DNA of 64,000 bases from an uncultured Lachnobacterium sp. (GTDB lineage Bacteria > Bacillota > Clostridia > Lachnospirales > Lachnospiraceae). The position numbers and the translations under genes were made by a program. Location: contig URDU01000002.1 in assembly GCA_900546625.1 (NCBI GenBank), positions 106,222 to 170,221 of the forward strand, in the 5' to 3' direction. Below are positions 27,832 to 36,288 of the stretch, piece after piece (within the stretch, counting starts at the first letter, position 1; each line of letters opens with the position of its first letter). The notes under the pieces were generated by a model. It did not search any database, was not told the DNA's origin, and saw only the letters and a list, made by a program, of their open reading frames with translations.

Positions 27832-28002
27832 ATGCCTGAAATCTTAATTATTTTTTTATTATGTGCCGGTATTATTGTAATTGGCATAATATTGTGTATA
27901 ATTATTAAAGTGAGTCATATGTCTGATGACGAACAGAAAAAGGACGATGAACGACAGCTTGAGTTCATTCGTGCCTACAAGGAGCATAAAAAAGGACATT
28001 GA
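27832..28002 (+). CDS. Small single-pass membrane protein (56 residues)
   Basis: The frame starts at ATG 27832 behind a strong GGAGGA ribosome site. Residues about 3-27 form one hydrophobic helix (ILIIFLLCAGIIVIGIILC), followed by a charged cytoplasmic tail rich in Asp, Glu and Lys. Its TGA overlaps the TTG start of the VanZ-like gene (TTGA), a coupling arrangement that supports both reading frames. I recognise no family. It might assist the VanZ-like or GtrB-like neighbours. Confidence 0.7.
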   Translation: MPEILIIFLLCAGIIVIGIILCIIIKVSHMSDDEQKKDDERQLEFIRAYKEHKKGH

Positions 28003-28583
28003 GTTTAAAGGATTATATAATAAGAGACATACAGGAAAAGTTTAAATATCTTCCGTCAGCGGTGTATCTGGCTCTAATCTGCATTGCGATGTATATTTTT
28101 GTGTGTCTGTTGCGATATCTTTTTACAATGAGAGAAGTATCACAGGCAGATGAGAGAAGAAAAAAGATAGTTGGCAAAATCTGGCACATGCTGTTCTGTG
28201 GTACATTTACAGCTTATATGTATACGCTTATAATGATAGTGTATTATTCAAGGGAGCCGGGAAGCAGAACCGGCATAGCCGATATGGTGCTGTGGAGCAC
28301 TTGGGGCATGACACTGCAGATGCACGCTTATTTTATAGAAAACATAGTATTGTTTATACCATTTGGGCTTTTATTTCCACTGGTTTTTAAAAATTGGATG
28401 AAATGGTTTACAATACCTGTTGGTGCTCTTATAAGCGCAGCAATTGAGTACACGCAGCTAATCACCGGCAGAGGATATTGTCAGCTGGATGATTTTGTGA
28501 CCAATACGGCTGGAACAGCAGTTGGATTTTTTATTTATTTGATATTATATGCAGGGTGGCTGATATGGAAAAAAATAAGATAA
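27999..28583 (+). CDS. VanZ-like membrane protein
   Basis: A 194-residue protein with about five membrane helices and the VanZ-family pattern: ENIVLFIPFGLLFPL, then a glutamate in AAIEYTQLITGRG and DDFVTNTAGTAVGF. VanZ proteins confer low-level teicoplanin resistance in enterococci; homologues in other bacteria have mostly unknown roles, some tied to lipid-linked glycan metabolism. It starts with TTG overlapping the upstream stop, with AAAGGA as a weak ribosome site, and its end overlaps the GtrB-like gene by 19 bp. Confidence 0.85.
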   Translation: MSLKDYIIRDIQEKFKYLPSAVYLALICIAMYIFVCLLRYLFTMREVSQADERRKKIVGKIWHMLFCGTFTAYMYTLIMIVYYSREPGSRTGIADMVLWSTWGMTLQMHAYFIENIVLFIPFGLLFPLVFKNWMKWFTIPVGALISAAIEYTQLITGRGYCQLDDFVTNTAGTAVGFFIYLILYAGWLIWKKIR

Positions 28584-29521
28584 GCATTGTGGTACCGTGC
28601 TTTAACGAGAAAGAGGCTCTGCCTCTTTTTTATAATAAAATAACTCAGGTGTTTAATCAGATGAGTCAAGCGAGTAAGACAGCGGAATTGTCCTATGAAC
28701 TGATTATAGTGGATGACGGCTCCATGGATGGAACGCTCGATGTTGCAAAGGAGCTTGCAACAAATGATTCCGGGGTGAAATACATATCCTTTTCACGCAA
28801 TTTTGGCAAGGAGGCAGCCATGTATGCCGGCCTGCAGCATGCGGTGGGTGAATATGTGGCAATAATGGATGCAGACCTTCAGGATCCCCCGGAAATGCTT
28901 CCAAAGATGTATCAGGTCCTTACGAAAGAGGGCTATGATGCAGTCGGCACGAGGTGGGTGACAAGGAAGGGGGAGCCACCGATCAGGTCTTTTTTTGCGA
29001 GAAAGTTTTACAGGCTTATGAGTAGGATTTCAAAGGCCAATATGGTTGATGGTGCACGCGACTACAGGCTTATGAACCGGAAATACGTGGATGCACTGCT
29101 GTCTCTCAAGGAATACAACAGGTTTTCAAAGGGACTGTTTGGATGGGTTGGCTTTAAGGTGAAGTGGCTTGAGTTTGAGAATGTAAACAGAGTGGCAGGT
29201 GAGACAAAATGGTCATTCTGGCAGCTCTTTTTGTATAGCCTTGACGGAATAGTGGCGTTTTCCAACGCACCGCTATACATGGCTTCAATAGCCGGAGTGT
29301 TCAGCTTTGTTGTGGCGATAGCAGCTATGCTTTTTATCATAATAAGGAGACTTGTATTTGGTGATCCGGTAGCAGGCTGGGCTTCGACCGTTGTTATCAT
29401 ACTTTTCATAGGCGGTATACAGTTGCTTAGTATAGGTATTTTAGGACTGTATCTGTCAAAGCTTTATCTTGAGGCAAAGGACAGACCGATTTACCTGATT
29501 GGAGAAACAAATATACATTAA
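28565..29521 (+). CDS. GtrB-like polyprenyl-phosphate glycosyltransferase
   Basis: Family 2 enzymes of this type move a sugar from a nucleotide onto undecaprenyl phosphate, making the donor for flipping and outside transfer. The protein has about 318 residues: a GT-A domain with VVPCFNEKEALP, VDDGSMDGT and the metal motif MDADLQDPPEM, then two C-terminal membrane helices (near residues 230-255 and 265-290). ATG 28565 follows CAGGGTGG inside the VanZ gene. A second copy, very similar in sequence, is at 53809-54756. No GT-C partner is adjacent here. Confidence 0.9.
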   Translation: MEKNKISIVVPCFNEKEALPLFYNKITQVFNQMSQASKTAELSYELIIVDDGSMDGTLDVAKELATNDSGVKYISFSRNFGKEAAMYAGLQHAVGEYVAIMDADLQDPPEMLPKMYQVLTKEGYDAVGTRWVTRKGEPPIRSFFARKFYRLMSRISKANMVDGARDYRLMNRKYVDALLSLKEYNRFSKGLFGWVGFKVKWLEFENVNRVAGETKWSFWQLFLYSLDGIVAFSNAPLYMASIAGVFSFVVAIAAMLFIIIRRLVFGDPVAGWASTVVIILFIGGIQLLSIGILGLYLSKLYLEAKDRPIYLIGETNIH

Positions 29522-29546
29522 GAATTTCTTAAATTTTCTTAATTCG

Positions 29547-29590
29547 ATAGCACATGACATTTTTTTCGGATGTTATGTGCTATAATTTTT
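29547..29590 (+). terminator. Terminator after the GtrB-like gene
   Basis: ATAGCACATGACAT (29547-29560) pairs with ATGTTATGTGCTAT (29570-29583) over 14 bp with one G-U pair, followed by AATTTTT. Confidence 0.8.
29578..29586 (+). promoter_or_regulatory. Possible extended -10 promoter of the adenylation/ACP/decarboxylase operon
   Basis: TGCTATAAT is a perfect extended -10 element lying in the distal arm of the preceding terminator, about 42 bp before the adenylation gene start. No good -35 is visible. Confidence 0.4.
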
Positions 29591-29627
29591 CCCGGCAACG
29601 TTTATTATTGCATGAAAGAGGAATAAG

Positions 29628-31217
29628 ATGAAAAACGTACTGGAGTGGCTTGAGGCCACGGTGGCAAAATACCCTGACAAGCCTGCATTTTCGGATACTG
29701 AAAGCAGCATTACATTTGCGCAGGTGTATGATATAGCAAGAAATACAGGAGCATATCTGATAGAGAAGCTTGGAGTAGACAGAACTCCGGTTGCAGTATT
29801 TGCCGGAAGGAAGATGGTGACACCGGCATACTTTCTGGGAGTGGTATATGCAGGCAGACCATATGCACCGATTGACGCATCGCTTCCTGACAAGCGAATT
29901 GAAAAAATACTTGAAAATCTGTGTCCAAGGGCTATTGTAGCAGACAGAGAAAGCCTTGGGCATGTGGAGAGCATAGTGGATGAGCTGGCAAAGTCAGAAG
30001 GCTTCGATAGACCGCAGATATTTGTTGCGGAGGATATATCGCGCTTTGAGTGGATAGTGGGAGCTGATGGTAATTGTAAAATCAGTGAATCAACAGGAGA
30101 CGCTGTGACAGATAGTGAGAACGATACGCTCGCAGCAGTCCGCCGACAGATGTCCATGACAGACCCGCTGTACATTATATACACGTCAGGCTCCACCGGC
30201 AATCCAAAGGGAGTCATGACATCACATCTGTCACTGATGACATACATCAACGCATACTGTGATGTGATGCATATAGAGGAAAGTGATGTGCTGGGCAATC
30301 AGTCGCCGCTTGACTATATTGCGGCAATCAGGGACATTTATCTGCCGCTAAAGACCGGCTGCAGCACAGCTATTATTCCGAAAGAGTATTTTATGGAGCC
30401 GAATGTCCTGTTTGATTACATGAATGAGAAGAATATCAGCAGTGTAGGCTGGAGTGTTTCGGCATTTACCATCCTCACATCGCTTGGAGCATTTGAGGAA
30501 GTAGGGCTTAAGAGTCTCAGAAAAATCTGCTTCTCAGGCTCAGTGATGCCGTGCAGGGTGCTCAGGAAATGGCAGGAAAATCTGACGGAAGCACATTTTG
30601 TGAACCAGTATGGGCCGACAGAGGCAACTGCTTCGTGCACGTATTATAGCGTGGATCATACAGTGGAAGATGACGAGGTGCTTCCTATAGGAAAAGCCTA
30701 TGACAATTACAGGGTTTTCCTGATAGATGAGCATGGAAATGAGCCGGCTGTCGGAGAACAGGGCGAGATATGCGTATGTGGACCAATCCTGGCGCTGGGT
30801 TATTATAATGACAAGGAGAGAACCGATGCGGCATTTACACTAAATCCACTCAACAAGGCTTATCCTGAGCGGATGTACCGCACAGGGGATTACGGAAGGC
30901 TTGATGAGGACGGCATACTTCATTTCTGTGGACGTATGGACCGCCAGATAAAGCACATGGGACACCGTGTGGAGCTTGATGAGGTGGAGCATGCCGCCAA
31001 TGTGGTCGAGGGAGTCGCAGAAAGCTGCGTTATATATAATAAAGCAAAAGAGGTGCTGGTACTTTTCTACACAGGTGACTGTGACAGGAGAAGCCTTGCG
31101 CTGGCACTGAGGGACGAGCTCCCGGGCTTTATGGTGCCAAGGAAAATCAAGAAGCTGGAGCAGCTTCCTAAGCTTCCAAACGGAAAATATGATATGAAAA
31201 AACTGGAGGAAATGTAA
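29628..31217 (+). CDS. Amino-acid adenylating enzyme (DltA-like, ANL superfamily)
   Basis: The enzyme activates an amino acid as its adenylate and loads it on the carrier protein encoded next. The 529-residue protein has the phosphate loop YTSGSTGNPKG (near residue 186), NQYGPTEATASC, the YRTGDYG region, the hinge GRMDRQIKHMGHRVE and the C-terminal lysine in LPNGKYDMKKL. DltA proteins carry a cysteine in F-C-G that packs on D-alanine; here the aligned position is Ser303 (CFSGSVMP), so the substrate may not be D-alanine. No dltB or dltD lies nearby. The carrier gene begins 1 bp after the stop. Confidence 0.85.
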   Translation: MKNVLEWLEATVAKYPDKPAFSDTESSITFAQVYDIARNTGAYLIEKLGVDRTPVAVFAGRKMVTPAYFLGVVYAGRPYAPIDASLPDKRIEKILENLCPRAIVADRESLGHVESIVDELAKSEGFDRPQIFVAEDISRFEWIVGADGNCKISESTGDAVTDSENDTLAAVRRQMSMTDPLYIIYTSGSTGNPKGVMTSHLSLMTYINAYCDVMHIEESDVLGNQSPLDYIAAIRDIYLPLKTGCSTAIIPKEYFMEPNVLFDYMNEKNISSVGWSVSAFTILTSLGAFEEVGLKSLRKICFSGSVMPCRVLRKWQENLTEAHFVNQYGPTEATASCTYYSVDHTVEDDEVLPIGKAYDNYRVFLIDEHGNEPAVGEQGEICVCGPILALGYYNDKERTDAAFTLNPLNKAYPERMYRTGDYGRLDEDGILHFCGRMDRQIKHMGHRVELDEVEHAANVVEGVAESCVIYNKAKEVLVLFYTGDCDRRSLALALRDELPGFMVPRKIKKLEQLPKLPNGKYDMKKLEEM

Positions 31218-31218
31218 A

Positions 31219-31449
31219 ATGAGAGACACAATTTTAGAGATTTTAGAGGAATTAAGACCGGATGTGGATTTTGAGAAGGAGACAAAGCTCATCGATGACA
31301 AAATTCTTGAGTCATTTGATATAGTTTCACTCGTATCGGAGCTGACTGATGAGTTTGACATCACAATCAGACCAAAGGATCTGGTTCCTGAGAATTTCAA
31401 CTCAGTTGATGCAATCGAGAAGCTTGTGAAAGAGCTTGTGGAGGAATAA
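31219..31449 (+). CDS. Acyl/aminoacyl carrier protein
   Basis: A 76-residue acidic helical protein of the ACP fold. The phosphopantetheine attachment site is Ser32 in ILESFDIVSL (the common form is DSL or DSF). It starts a single base after the adenylation gene, so it is almost certainly that enzyme's partner, as DltC is for DltA. The decarboxylase gene follows 5 bp later. Confidence 0.88.
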   Translation: MRDTILEILEELRPDVDFEKETKLIDDKILESFDIVSLVSELTDEFDITIRPKDLVPENFNSVDAIEKLVKELVEE

Positions 31450-31454
31450 AGCAT

Positions 31455-32681
31455 ATGAGACAGACACCGTACTATGTATTTGATACGGACGAGTTTGCAA
31501 AGAGAGCAGCCATGATAAGGGCTGCTCTTGATTGTAAAGGAGGACGTAGGATACCACTTTGTTTTTCGATAAAGGCAAACCCATTTCTGCTTCACAGGCT
31601 GCCGGAGGGCTTAGACCATGTGGAGGTGTGTAGCCCGGGTGAGCTTGAGATATGTATAGCACTTGGCGTGAAGCCGGAGAGCATCATATATTCAGGTGTG
31701 ATGAAGGAAAAATGTGATATAGAGCGAGCAGTCTCATATGGCGCCGGCATACTGACCTGTGAGAGCATAAGACATGCGACGCTGATATCGCAAGTGATGT
31801 TTGAAGGTATGCCTGAAGGTGCGCATGAAGCTGAGTTTACCGAAAAGAAAGCACAGGTCATACTTCGCCTGACAAGTGGCAACCAGTTTGGCATGTCGCT
31901 TGAGGATATTGAATATATCATTTCGCATCCGGATGAGTTTAAGGGTATTGCGGTAATGGGCATCCACTACTATTCCGGCACACAGAAGAGTCTTCGCAAA
32001 ATAAATAAGGACTTGGAAAAAATAAAGTCTGCACTGACCGGATTAAAAGAAAAATACGGCTTTGAGCCACAGCTTGTAGAGTATGGCCCAGGACTTTGTG
32101 TGGAGTATTTTGAGGAAGACTGGCAGGAAAGGGAAAAACAAGCACTTGATGAGGCAGCAGAGGTGCTTAGAGAATTTGCCGAGGAATATCCGCTTGGAAT
32201 TGAGATGGGACGTTTCCTCGCAGCCTCATGCGGTAAATACTACACACAGGTAAAGGACCTTAAATCGACAGGCGATGCCAATTATGCGATTCTGGATGGA
32301 GGAATCCACCATCTGAATTACTTCGGGCAGAGGATGGCTATGCAGGTGCCACCGATTAGGGTATATGGTGGTGAAGTATCAGAAAATGATGAAAAAACCG
32401 GTGTTGAATTAACACAATTGCCGGACACAGACTATACACTTTGCGGAAGTCTCTGTACAGTGGCAGATGTGCTGGTCAGAGAAGTAAAGCTTAAGAAGCT
32501 TGAGCTTGGCGATGTTCTTGAGTTCGGGCACTGTGGCGCATACTCGGTGACAGAAGCACCGGCGCTATTTCTTTCTAGACAGCTTCCAGCTATATATGCA
32601 TATTCGAAGGAGTATGGATATGAGTGCCTTAGGGAGCATATTCCTGCGGCGGAGATAAATCTGGCCGGAAAAAAATTGTAA
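31455..32681 (+). CDS. PLP-dependent decarboxylase, DAP/ornithine decarboxylase fold
   Basis: A 408-residue fold-type III PLP enzyme. Lys40 in CFSIKANP is the PLP-binding lysine, HYYSGTQ matches the family's H-x-x-SG-T loop, and CGSLCTVADVL supplies the partner-subunit active-site cysteine (Cys334). The family includes lysA and speC-type enzymes, and also BtrK/VinO-type enzymes that decarboxylate amino acids tethered to a carrier protein. Being the third gene of an adenylase-ACP operon argues for the last type. A free diaminopimelate decarboxylase (lysA) is the alternative, though lysine genes are absent. Confidence 0.82.
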   Translation: MRQTPYYVFDTDEFAKRAAMIRAALDCKGGRRIPLCFSIKANPFLLHRLPEGLDHVEVCSPGELEICIALGVKPESIIYSGVMKEKCDIERAVSYGAGILTCESIRHATLISQVMFEGMPEGAHEAEFTEKKAQVILRLTSGNQFGMSLEDIEYIISHPDEFKGIAVMGIHYYSGTQKSLRKINKDLEKIKSALTGLKEKYGFEPQLVEYGPGLCVEYFEEDWQEREKQALDEAAEVLREFAEEYPLGIEMGRFLAASCGKYYTQVKDLKSTGDANYAILDGGIHHLNYFGQRMAMQVPPIRVYGGEVSENDEKTGVELTQLPDTDYTLCGSLCTVADVLVREVKLKKLELGDVLEFGHCGAYSVTEAPALFLSRQLPAIYAYSKEYGYECLREHIPAAEINLAGKKL

Positions 32682-32683
32682 AT

Positions 32684-32720
32684 AAAACCGCCCATGGCAA
32701 AATATGCTATGGGCGGTTTT
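32684..32720. terminator. Bidirectional terminator between convergent operons
   Basis: AAAACCGCCCAT and ATGGGCGGTTTT form a perfect 12-bp stem, with A/T runs on both sides serving the decarboxylase gene (plus) and glf (minus). Confidence 0.88.
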
Positions 32721-32761
32721 GATATGACATAAACAAAGCATTTTTGGGTGAAGCTTGACTA

Positions 32762-33877
32762 TTAGCTAAGCTCCTTCTCGCACATATCAAGTACAGAGGC
32801 AATGGTAGTATCCATATCATAGTACTTGTACTCGCCGAGACGTCCGCCGAATATGACATTAGCCTCCTTGTCGGCAAGCTCCTTGTACTTGGCATAGAGC
32901 TGTCCGTTTTTCTCGTCGTTTACAGGGTAGTAAGGCTCATCGCCTGCCTTCCACTCAGAAGAGTACTCACGGCTGATGATAGTCTTTGGCAGATCATTGC
33001 CATCCTCGTCCTTGCCGAACTCGAACCACTTGTGCTCGATGATACGTGTCCATGGAGTCTCGCGGTCAGTATAGTTGACAGCGGCATTGCCCTGGAAGTT
33101 AGGAATATCGAGGGTCTCATTCTCAAAGCGCACTGAGCGGTACTCTAAGGTGCCGAGCTTAAAACCAAAGTATGCGTCGATTGGACCTGTGTATACCACC
33201 TTGTCAGCTAAAGCATCAAGCTCAGCCTTGTGCTCAAGATAGTCGGTATTCAGTCTGACCTCGATGCCGTCGAGCAGATTTTCAACCATCTTTGTGTATC
33301 CGCCGATTGGAATACCCTGATAAAGAGCGTTGAAGTAATTGTTGTCAAAGGTGAGTCTAACAGGAAGACGTTTTATGATGAAAGCCGGAAGCTCCTTGCA
33401 GTCACGTCCCCACTGCTTTTCAGTGTAGCCCTTAACGAGCTTCTCATAGATATCACGACCGACGAGTGAGATAGCCTGCTCCTCGAGATTTTTTGGTTCA
33501 CCGGTGATTTCTTTTTTCTGCTCCTCAATCTTTGCAGCAGCCTCCTCCGGTGTCACAACGCCCCACATCTTGTTGAAGGTGTACATATTGAAAGGCATTG
33601 AGTACAGCTCACCCTTGTAGTTGGCTACAGGGCTGTTTGTGAAGCGGTTGAACTCAGCAAACTGCGTGATGTAGTTCCAAACTCTCTTGTCATTGGTGTG
33701 GAAGATGTGGGCTCCGTACATGTGTACATTGATGCCCTCCTGCTTTTCTGTGTAAACATTTCCTGCTATGTTAGGACGCTTGTCAACAACAAGCACTGAT
33801 TTGCCCTTGGCCTTTGCCTCATGGGCGAAGATGGCTCCGTAGAGACCGGAACCTACTATTAAATAATCGTATTTCAT
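32762..33877 (-). CDS. glf: UDP-galactopyranose mutase
   Basis: This flavoenzyme converts UDP-galactopyranose to UDP-galactofuranose, a donor for surface polysaccharides. The 371-residue protein begins MKYDYLIVGSGLYGAIFAHE, an FAD-binding GxGxxG dinucleotide fold, and keeps VLVVDKRPNIAGN, YGAHIFHTND and the conserved C-terminal FGGRLGEYKYYDMD. The ATG at 33877 is chosen because AAGGAG lies just upstream and an N-terminal FAD fold starts there; the longer frame from 33946 begins with TTG and adds a spurious hydrophobic stretch. It is a single gene, convergent to the decarboxylase operon and divergent from the MerR gene. Confidence 0.96.
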   Translation of the reverse strand: MKYDYLIVGSGLYGAIFAHEAKAKGKSVLVVDKRPNIAGNVYTEKQEGINVHMYGAHIFHTNDKRVWNYITQFAEFNRFTNSPVANYKGELYSMPFNMYTFNKMWGVVTPEEAAAKIEEQKKEITGEPKNLEEQAISLVGRDIYEKLVKGYTEKQWGRDCKELPAFIIKRLPVRLTFDNNYFNALYQGIPIGGYTKMVENLLDGIEVRLNTDYLEHKAELDALADKVVYTGPIDAYFGFKLGTLEYRSVRFENETLDIPNFQGNAAVNYTDRETPWTRIIEHKWFEFGKDEDGNDLPKTIISREYSSEWKAGDEPYYPVNDEKNGQLYAKYKELADKEANVIFGGRLGEYKYYDMDTTIASVLDMCEKELS

Positions 33878-34040
33878 TGTATTCTCCTTATTGCATATTG
33901 ATAATATAATTATAAGTACATTTTCAAGAAAAACAAGCAGAAACAATGAAAATAAGTAAATATTAATAAATCCTGTACCAGAAAATTATGATATACTTAG
34001 ATATAGGTAGTTTAAAAGTAAGAGAACGAGAGGAAAGGCA

Positions 34041-35225
34041 ATGATGAAATTACTCGGCTACTACTCCTCAGGAGAATTTGCCCACAAGGCTCATATTACA
34101 AAGAAGACACTGCGATATTATGATGAGCATAATATTTTCAAACCGTCCTATGTCACTGATAAGGGAGCCAGGTTCTATAATGATAATGATTTTGCAAAGC
34201 TGCAACAGATTCAGTTTTTTAAGTATCTTGGATTTTCACTTGATGATATAAAGGAAATGACTCTGCGTGAGGTAGACAGCAAGACAATACTTGACTCTTT
34301 TCATATGCAGCTGGGGCTTATTGAGGAGCGGATGGAGCAGCTGGAGCTGATGAAGTCAGCTCTTAAGGATGCTTCTGATATCATAGAGCGTGGAGCGGAC
34401 GCTGATTGGAGCCATATGCTTGACCTGGTCAATATGAATGAGATGGAGCAGAAGCTTAAGAAACAGTACAAGGATGCGTCAAATATTTCTGCGCGTATTA
34501 ATCTTCACAGGGATTATTCTCTAAACCCTGTAAGCTGGTTTGAGTGGATTTTCAATCAATGCGTATTTGAATCGGGCTATAGTGTGCTGGAACTGGGATG
34601 CGGAGATGCATCTCTATGGTCACGGAATGCTGAGCGTATACCGGAAAATATGGATATATTGCTGACGGATATATCATATGGCATGATAAGAGATGCCGCC
34701 AGAAATATATCGGATAATGGCAGTCAGTTCAGATATGAGGTAATGGATGCTCATCACATATATAAGCTGGATGACAGCTTTGACCGTATTATAGCCAATC
34801 ATGTGCTGTTTTACTGCGATAATCTGGATATGGTGTGCAGTGAGGTATATCGCGTGCTCAGGCCGGGAGGCATCTTTATATGCAGTACATATGGTTCTGA
34901 TCACATGAAGGAGATAAGCTCGTTGGTGAAAGAGTTTGATGACAGGATTGAGCTTTCTGCTGACAAGCTATATGATCATTTTGGAAAAGAAAATGGGAAA
35001 AAGCAGCTGCAAGAGTATTTTTCTGATGTTAGCTGGGTACAGTATGATGATTCGCTTTATGTGACAGATTATGAACCGGTTGTGGAGTATGTGCTTTCCT
35101 GCCATGGAAATCAGAATCGTCTCATTGTGGACAGATATAAGGAGTTTGCTGCATTTGTAAAGGAAAAGACTGATAAAGGCTTAAAAATAACTAAAGATGC
35201 CGGTGTTTTTATTGCAAGGAAATAA
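34041..35225 (+). CDS. MerR-type DNA-binding domain fused to a SAM methyltransferase
   Basis: A 394-residue protein in two parts. Residues 1-75 form a MerR winged helix (AHITKKTLRYYDEHNIFKPS, then DFAKLQQIQFFKYLGFSLDD) followed by a dimerising coiled coil (about 80-130). Residues about 180-290 form a class I methyltransferase with VLELGCGDASLW (SAM motif I), LLTDISYGMIRDA and FDRIIANHVLFY, then the post-motif VLRPGGIF. It might sense a small molecule and methylate it, or be a regulator with a degenerate enzyme domain. AGAGGAAAGG precedes tandem ATGs; the first is used. Confidence 0.85.
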   Translation: MMKLLGYYSSGEFAHKAHITKKTLRYYDEHNIFKPSYVTDKGARFYNDNDFAKLQQIQFFKYLGFSLDDIKEMTLREVDSKTILDSFHMQLGLIEERMEQLELMKSALKDASDIIERGADADWSHMLDLVNMNEMEQKLKKQYKDASNISARINLHRDYSLNPVSWFEWIFNQCVFESGYSVLELGCGDASLWSRNAERIPENMDILLTDISYGMIRDAARNISDNGSQFRYEVMDAHHIYKLDDSFDRIIANHVLFYCDNLDMVCSEVYRVLRPGGIFICSTYGSDHMKEISSLVKEFDDRIELSADKLYDHFGKENGKKQLQEYFSDVSWVQYDDSLYVTDYEPVVEYVLSCHGNQNRLIVDRYKEFAAFVKEKTDKGLKITKDAGVFIARK

Positions 35226-35264
35226 TTGTTTTGGCAAAATACATAAAATTTAAAATAATACTTG

Positions 35265-35292
35265 AAGGTGCCCTTGGGGCACCTTTTATAAT
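35265..35292 (+). terminator. Terminator of the MerR-methyltransferase gene, overlapping a TATAAT
   Basis: AAGGTGCCC (35265-35273) and GGGCACCTT (35277-35285) pair perfectly around a 3-nt loop, followed by Ts. A perfect TATAAT sits at 35287-35292, with TTGAAG (35262-35267) 19 bp upstream, and may start rfbA transcription. Confidence 0.7.
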
Positions 35293-35378
35293 GCAGGTAA
35301 ATGATGAATCAGGTCAGTGTATTCTACAGACCGAAAGCATCAAATGCAGCACGTAGTTTCAGTTTGAAGGAGAACAAC

Positions 35379-36275
35379 ATGAAAGGTATTATATTAGCGG
35401 GAGGTTCAGGCACACGTCTTTACCCACTCACAATGGTAACATCAAAGCAGTTACTTCCAATTTATGACAAGCCAATGATCTACTATCCTATGTCAGTGCT
35501 TATGAATGCCGGCATCAGAGATATCCTGATCATTTCAACACCACAGGATACACCAAGATTCAAGGAGCTCTTAGGAGACGGACATCAGTTTGGTGTCAAC
35601 CTCACATACGAGGTACAGCCAAGCCCGGACGGACTTGCACAGGCATTTGTTATCGGTGAGAAATTCATCGGTGATGATACAGTAGCCATGGTTCTCGGAG
35701 ACAACATATTCGCAGGACACGGACTCAACAAGAGACTCAGGGCCGCAGTTGAAAACGCAGAGAGTGGTAATGGCGCAACAGTATTCGGCTACTATGTAGA
35801 TGACCCTGAGAGATTCGGTATCGTAGAGTTCGATAAAGAGGGAAAGGCTATTTCAATCGAGGAAAAGCCGGAGCATCCAAAGAGCAATTACTGCGTCACA
35901 GGTCTTTACTTCTACGACAACAACGTAGTAGAGTATGCAAAGAACCTTAAGCCATCAGCTAGAGGCGAGCTTGAGATAACAGACCTTAACAGAATCTATC
36001 TCGAGAAAAAAGCCCTCAATGTAGAGCTTTTAGGACAGGGCTTCACATGGCTTGATACAGGAACACATGAGAGCCTTGTAGATGCCACAAACTTTGTCAA
36101 GACAGTCGAGACACATCAGCACCGTAAGATAGCATGTCTTGAGGAAATCGCTTACCTAAACGGCTGGATTACAAAGGATGAAGTATTAAAGACATATGAG
36201 CTCGTTAAGAAGAACCAGTACGGACAGTACTTAAAGGACGTACTTGATGGAAAATACCGCGAGCAGTTATATTAA
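35379..36275 (+). CDS. rfbA: Glucose-1-phosphate thymidylyltransferase
   Basis: This is the first step of dTDP-L-rhamnose synthesis, making dTDP-glucose. The 298-residue protein starts [18 protein letters not shown], the nucleotide-binding signature, followed by [16 protein letters not shown] and the metal/sugar-binding [31 protein letters not shown] and [12 protein letters not shown] are also as in RmlA. The ATG at 35379 follows GAAGGAG; the upstream in-frame ATG at 35301 would add 26 residues without family support. It heads the rfbABDC operon. Confidence 0.97.
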   Translation: MKGIILAGGSGTRLYPLTMVTSKQLLPIYDKPMIYYPMSVLMNAGIRDILIISTPQDTPRFKELLGDGHQFGVNLTYEVQPSPDGLAQAFVIGEKFIGDDTVAMVLGDNIFAGHGLNKRLRAAVENAESGNGATVFGYYVDDPERFGIVEFDKEGKAISIEEKPEHPKSNYCVTGLYFYDNNVVEYAKNLKPSARGELEITDLNRIYLEKKALNVELLGQGFTWLDTGTHESLVDATNFVKTVETHQHRKIACLEEIAYLNGWITKDEVLKTYELVKKNQYGQYLKDVLDGKYREQLY

Positions 36276-36288
36276 GGAGGAAATCAAA

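Noticed and set aside
33878-33946. Upstream TTG extension of glf
   Set aside because: The added hydrophobic residues are not part of the family; AAGGAG and the FAD-binding N-terminus fix the start at 33877.
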